The position numbers and the translations under genes are program-made. The notes below the pieces were generated by a model, which was given only the letters and a program-made list of their open reading frames with translations, made no database searches and was not told the origin of the DNA. DNA of 64,000 nucleotides from Rutidosis leptorrhynchoides. Lineage: Eukaryota > Streptophyta > Magnoliopsida > Asterales > Asteraceae. Shown here piece by piece: positions 60,997 to 64,000 of this stretch (positions are counted from its first letter, which is position 1; every line of letters starts with the position of its first letter). The stretch lies in contig NC_092339.1 in NCBI RefSeq assembly GCF_046630445.1, forward strand, positions 78,329,501 through 78,393,500, written 5' to 3'.

Positions 60997-61611
60997 ATGT
61001 CTACCTCTAGAACAAGTCCCATTGACTCACCTAATAATAATGAAGAGTCAAATGTAAATTGGAATGATTCATGGACTGATTCACAAGTTCCCGAAGAGGA
61101 ACCGGAAGAAGAGTCGGAACCGGAAGAAGAATCGGAACCGGACGAAGAATCGGAACCGGAAGAAGAATCGGAACCGGTGGGGGAAATAATAAAACGGTTA
61201 AGTAAAAGAGAATCCTCAACCAACCGACCAAGGTTAATTATGGTCAATGGTGTTTCCGCCAAGGAAGCAAAATATTGGGAGGATTACCAATTCTCCGATG
61301 AATCGGATTCCGACGAGAATTCCAATGATGTTATAGAAATTACCCCAACTAAATTTAAAAAGGCAAAAGAAAATAATAAGGGAAAGGGTATAAAAATAGA
61401 GAAATCTAATTCCAACCTCGATGAACTTTATATGTATCGTCAACCCCCGAAGTTCTTAAGTTGTAACAATGACCCGGGAACCTCTAAACCACCAGGTTTT
61501 TCTAAACCAATGTGGACAATGACGGCTCGTATTAGGGGAACATCATATATCCCTAGAAACTTGGCAAAACGAACCAAAACCGAAGAAGAAGAAACGAGCG
61601 AGTCGGAATAA
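60997..61611 (+). CDS. T3 accessory ORF-A: acidic-repeat protein (204 aa)
   Basis: Uninterrupted ORF between primer site and gag. An N-terminal Ser/Thr-rich start (MSTSRTSPID) leads to an EEESEP hexad repeat at residues 32-60, a basic stretch (IIKRLSKRES), a second acidic cluster (SDESDSDENSND, residues 100-111), a Lys-rich segment (FKKAKENNKGKGIK), and a C-terminal part with SKPPGFSKPMWTM and an RGTSYIPRNLAKRTK motif before a final acidic tail. No named domain; it looks largely disordered. Acidic N-part with basic C-part is common in chromatin- and RNA-binding proteins, but that is no evidence for a role. It stops 136 bases before the F-box ORF and has the same strand, so they form one cargo module. 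Confidence 0.7.
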   Translation: MSTSRTSPIDSPNNNEESNVNWNDSWTDSQVPEEEPEEESEPEEESEPDEESEPEEESEPVGEIIKRLSKRESSTNRPRLIMVNGVSAKEAKYWEDYQFSDESDSDENSNDVIEITPTKFKKAKENNKGKGIKIEKSNSNLDELYMYRQPPKFLSCNNDPGTSKPPGFSKPMWTMTARIRGTSYIPRNLAKRTKTEEEETSESE

Positions 61612-61717
61612 GATAGTTGTATTCGTGTGGTGTAATATATGTAATATAGTGTTCTTATGCTTTATGATATATGTAAAAATTGCTTGTATTAATAAGTATT
61701 TTTTTATGAATCTAACT

Positions 61718-61733
61718 CTTGTCTATTTTACAG
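61718..61733 (+). promoter_or_regulatory. 3' splice-site-like sequence before the F-box ORF
   Basis: CTTGTCTATTTTACAG is a good plant acceptor that ends 14 bases before the F-box ATG (61748). It may allow translation of ORF-B from a spliced RNA; no donor was identified with confidence. Confidence 0.35.
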
Positions 61734-61747
61734 TTTAAAAACACAAA

Positions 61748-62431
61748 ATGGATAGACAACCCAATATTTTAAGAGACCTACCCGGAGACATGATTGATGA
61801 AATCTTGTCTAGAGTCGGCCAGAATTCCTCGGCACAACTATTTAAGGCGAGATCAGTTTGTAAGACATTCGAAGAACGTTCCAAGAATGTCTTGGTTTAT
61901 AAGAGACTTTCGTTTGAAAGATGGGGGATATCACATTGGGAAACCCATAAGTTACGATGTGTTTACTTTGACGCATATATTGCGGGGAACCCAAATGCTA
62001 TTTTACGCAACGGGTTAAGAAATTATTTTGACTCAATATATCCGAATATTGGACTTCGTGATTTAGAAAAAGCGGCTAGCATGCAACATAAAGAAGCATG
62101 TTATGCTTACGGATTAGTAATGTTCGCTTCTCACCAAAGTGAGAACAAGAACATCGGGCTACAACTATTAAACAAAACGTTTCCACAAGTGACGGAGTCG
62201 GTAATTGGGGTAAGAAATGAGGTTTTTAGATTATTACGGGACTGTTGGACATTACGTAACCCTCGTCCCTTTGACGACGTTACAACACGCTGTCTTATCA
62301 ACGGCCATAACGGTTATGTTGCACAAGGCCAAGGATGGGAAGTAGTCCTAGTAAAACCAGAATGCATGACTTGTTTCTGGACGTATGAATTACGTGTCTT
62401 TATTGCCTTTGCTGAACGACTTGTGTACTAG
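61748..62431 (+). CDS. T3 accessory ORF-B: F-box protein of At1g67623/At2g35280 type (227 aa)
   Basis: Uninterrupted ORF. Residues 7-55 are an F-box (ILRDLPGDMIDEILSRVGQ, RSVCKTF, VYKRLSF) with the family pattern LPxDxxxEILSRV, S-x-LF-x-ARSVCK. A region with Sel1-like sequence follows (KAASMQHKEACYAYGLVMFA, residues 108-127), then ECMTCFW at 205-211 near the C-terminus, as in the plant At1g67623/At2g35280-like F-box family. Family knowledge: F-box proteins bind SKP1 in SCF ubiquitin ligases and select targets. Here the gene lies between the primer site and gag of a Tekay element, with its own ATG and no visible intron. That it is expressed and helps the element is inference. The alternative, a host gene flanked by unrelated LTRs, is unlikely because gag follows 342 bases later on the same strand. 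Confidence 0.78.
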   Translation: MDRQPNILRDLPGDMIDEILSRVGQNSSAQLFKARSVCKTFEERSKNVLVYKRLSFERWGISHWETHKLRCVYFDAYIAGNPNAILRNGLRNYFDSIYPNIGLRDLEKAASMQHKEACYAYGLVMFASHQSENKNIGLQLLNKTFPQVTESVIGVRNEVFRLLRDCWTLRNPRPFDDVTTRCLINGHNGYVAQGQGWEVVLVKPECMTCFWTYELRVFIAFAERLVY

Positions 62432-62772
62432 CTAGAATTATCTTCACATCTATCTTGTATCAAAGTTATTGTGTGCTATATTTCATGCTTTATGTAAAAT
62501 AAGCGGTATTGTAAGTTTGTAAAATATTGTATAAAAGTTTGAACGCGAAATATTATTATAATCAGTTTTTCATATAGAATTGTAGTAGTTGAATTGTATA
62601 TTAGCTACTAAGTATGAACTTAACGGGTAGGTACTACCCGAATTTAAACTTATAAAATGCTAATATGAAGAAAAAGCTTTTATAAATGAGTTCATATTAT
62701 GCTACGAAATACTATTAACTACTCTTAATATTCTGTATGATTAACTTGTTCCATTTGACTATTTTGAAGGAA
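62432..62772 (+). other. Spacer between F-box ORF and T3 gag
   Basis: AT-rich and non-coding, with a perfect 7-bp hairpin CGGGTAG-GTA-CTACCCG at 62624-62640. ACTATTTTGAAG just before the gag ATG resembles a weak 3' splice site. Confidence 0.6.
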
Positions 62773-64000
62773 ATGGCACCGACTACTCGACACACCGTGA
62801 ATATGAATGAAGAGGAATTCCGTACTTTTCTAGCTTCAAACATAGCCGCAGTACAGGCTGCGCTACATACCAACAATAACCTTGGATCTAGCAGTACAGG
62901 AAATCGTGTAGGATGCACCTACAAAGAATTCACTGCCTGCAAACCTTTGGAATTTAATGGAACCGAAGGACCGATCGGATTGAAACGGTGGACCGAGAAG
63001 GTCGAATCGGTGTTTGCCATAAGTAAGTGTACTGAAGAGGACAAAGTGAAGTATGCTACGCATACCTTCACAGGTTCTGCCTTAACATGGTGGAATACCT
63101 ATCTAGAGCAAGTGGGACAAGACGATGCGTACGCACTACCGTGGTCAGCATTCAAGCACTTGATGAACGAGAAGTACCGTCCCAGAACCGAGGTCAATAA
63201 GCTCAAGACAGAACTTAGAGGGTTACGAACCCAAGGATTTGATATTACCACGTACGAAAGACGATTAACAGAATTGTGCCTATTGTGTCCGGGAGCATTC
63301 GAAGATGAGGAAGAGAAGATCGACGCATTTGTGAAAGGATTACCGGAAAGAATCCAAGAAGATATAAGTTCACATGAGCCCGCCTCTATACAACAGGCAT
63401 GTAGAATGGCTCACAAACTAGTGAACCAGATTGAAGAAAGAATTAAAGAACAGACTGCTGAAGAGGCCAATGTGAAGCAAGTCAAAAGAAAGTGGGAGGA
63501 AAACGGTGATAAGAATCACCAATACAACAACAACAGCAATTACAACAATAATCGCAACAATTATCCCAACAATCGCAACATCAATCGCAACTACAACAAA
63601 CGGCCCAACAATTACAACAACAACAACAGCAACAGCAACTACAACAATCATCCCAACAACAATAATAACCGCAACAACAACAACAATCAGAAGCAGCTAT
63701 GCCAAAGGTGTGAAAAGTATCACTCGGGGTTCTGCACCAAATTTTGCAACAAGTGTAAAAGAAATGGTCATAGCGCGGTGAAGTGTGAGGTCTACGGACC
63801 AGGGGTTAATAGAACGAAAGGAACAAATGGTGTGGAACGAGTAATGGCGGAGCAAGTAGTGTCGGAGCAAGTTATGCCAATGTAGTTTGTTATAAATGTG
63901 GAAAACCGGGCCACATTATTAGAAATTGCCCGAACCAGGAGAACACGAATGGACAAGGCCGTGGAAGAGTTTTCAATATTAATGCCGCAGAGGCACAGGA
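62773..64000 (+). pseudogene. T3 gag, frameshifted, runs off the window
   Basis: The ATG at 62773 (MAPTTRHTVNMNEEEF) is chosen because the in-frame ATG at 62737 adds a hydrophobic leader that fits no gag. Retrotrans_gag domain: YKEFTACKPLEFNG, LKRWTEKVESVF, TFTGSALTWW. Then an Asn-rich stretch (about 63525-63690), a first motif CQRCEKYHSGFC with CNKCKRNGHSAVKC, and, after a frameshift between about 63805 and 63840, a second knuckle CYKCGKPGHIIRNC. The original frame stops at 63883. Protease and pol lie beyond the window. Confidence 0.9.

Noticed and set aside
60963-61262. Minus-strand Ser/Gly-Asp repeat ORF
   Set aside because: It is the complement of the EEESEP repeats of ORF-A.
61748-62431. 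F-box ORF as an ordinary host gene flanked by unrelated elements
   Set aside because: It lies between a primer-binding site and gag on the same strand, with an accessory ORF before it and 342 bases to gag. Host flanks, introns and a target duplication are not seen. I cannot exclude it formally without other copies.

Overview
The window looks like pericentromeric or otherwise heterochromatic DNA of a flowering plant. It is AT-rich and consists almost entirely of nested, decayed LTR retrotransposons of the Ty3/gypsy superfamily. I see no tRNA, rRNA or free-standing host gene. The lineage guess (eudicot, perhaps Asteraceae) rests only on the general look of the Athila and Tekay proteins and of the F-box family member; it is unverified.

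Two lineages are present. Athila-type elements prime from a tRNA-Asp-like site (TGGCGCCGCTGCCGGGGA), have ~2 kb LTRs and a gag with the 'EIKGQILHMV...NEHLRTFNR' signature, an LGAS protease, FMDD reverse transcriptase and, after integrase, a zinc-knuckle ORF and an Athila ORF3. Tekay/Del-like elements prime from an initiator-Met-like site (TGGTATCAGAGC), have 1.9-3.3 kb LTRs, two or more CCHC knuckles and a DTGA/DSGA protease.

Layout: (1) Athila A1, 1-5597, resumes at 22559 after Athila A2 (5598-22558, complete, TSD GCTTA) inserted into it. (2) A1 pol and zinc-knuckle ORF (22559-26786) are followed by a circularly permuted Tekay fragment T1 (26787-32435: integrase, LTR, PBS, gag, protease, half of RT) that replaces ~1.4 kb of A1. 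The A1 ORF3 remnant and 3' region follow to 34736. (3) An LTR of a sister Athila subfamily (34737-35497 and 42614-43875) is split by a minus-strand, pol-less Athila derivative M1 (35498-42613, TSD AGTAG, LTRs of equal length). This LTR leads into Athila A4, whose gag-pol (45148-50810) is the best preserved. (4) Tekay T2 (50811-57533) lies in the 3' part of A4 and carries an extra coiled-coil ORF before gag. (5) Tekay T3 (57534-64000+) lies in the RNase H region of T2. Between its PBS and gag it carries two uninterrupted accessory ORFs, an acidic-repeat protein and an F-box protein of the At1g67623/At2g35280 type.

The most interesting candidates are: the T3 accessory module, where a host-type F-box gene has become retrotransposon cargo; the paired CG-containing palindromes that recur at equivalent places in Athila LTRs, leaders and the ORF3 leader, with a different sequence in the sister subfamily; covarying twin hairpins in the Athila 3' region; a spliced ORF3; and the circularly permuted T1 patch. 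All polyproteins carry stops or frameshifts, many of them C-to-T or G-to-A changes as expected of methylated DNA. No autonomous element is intact within the window.
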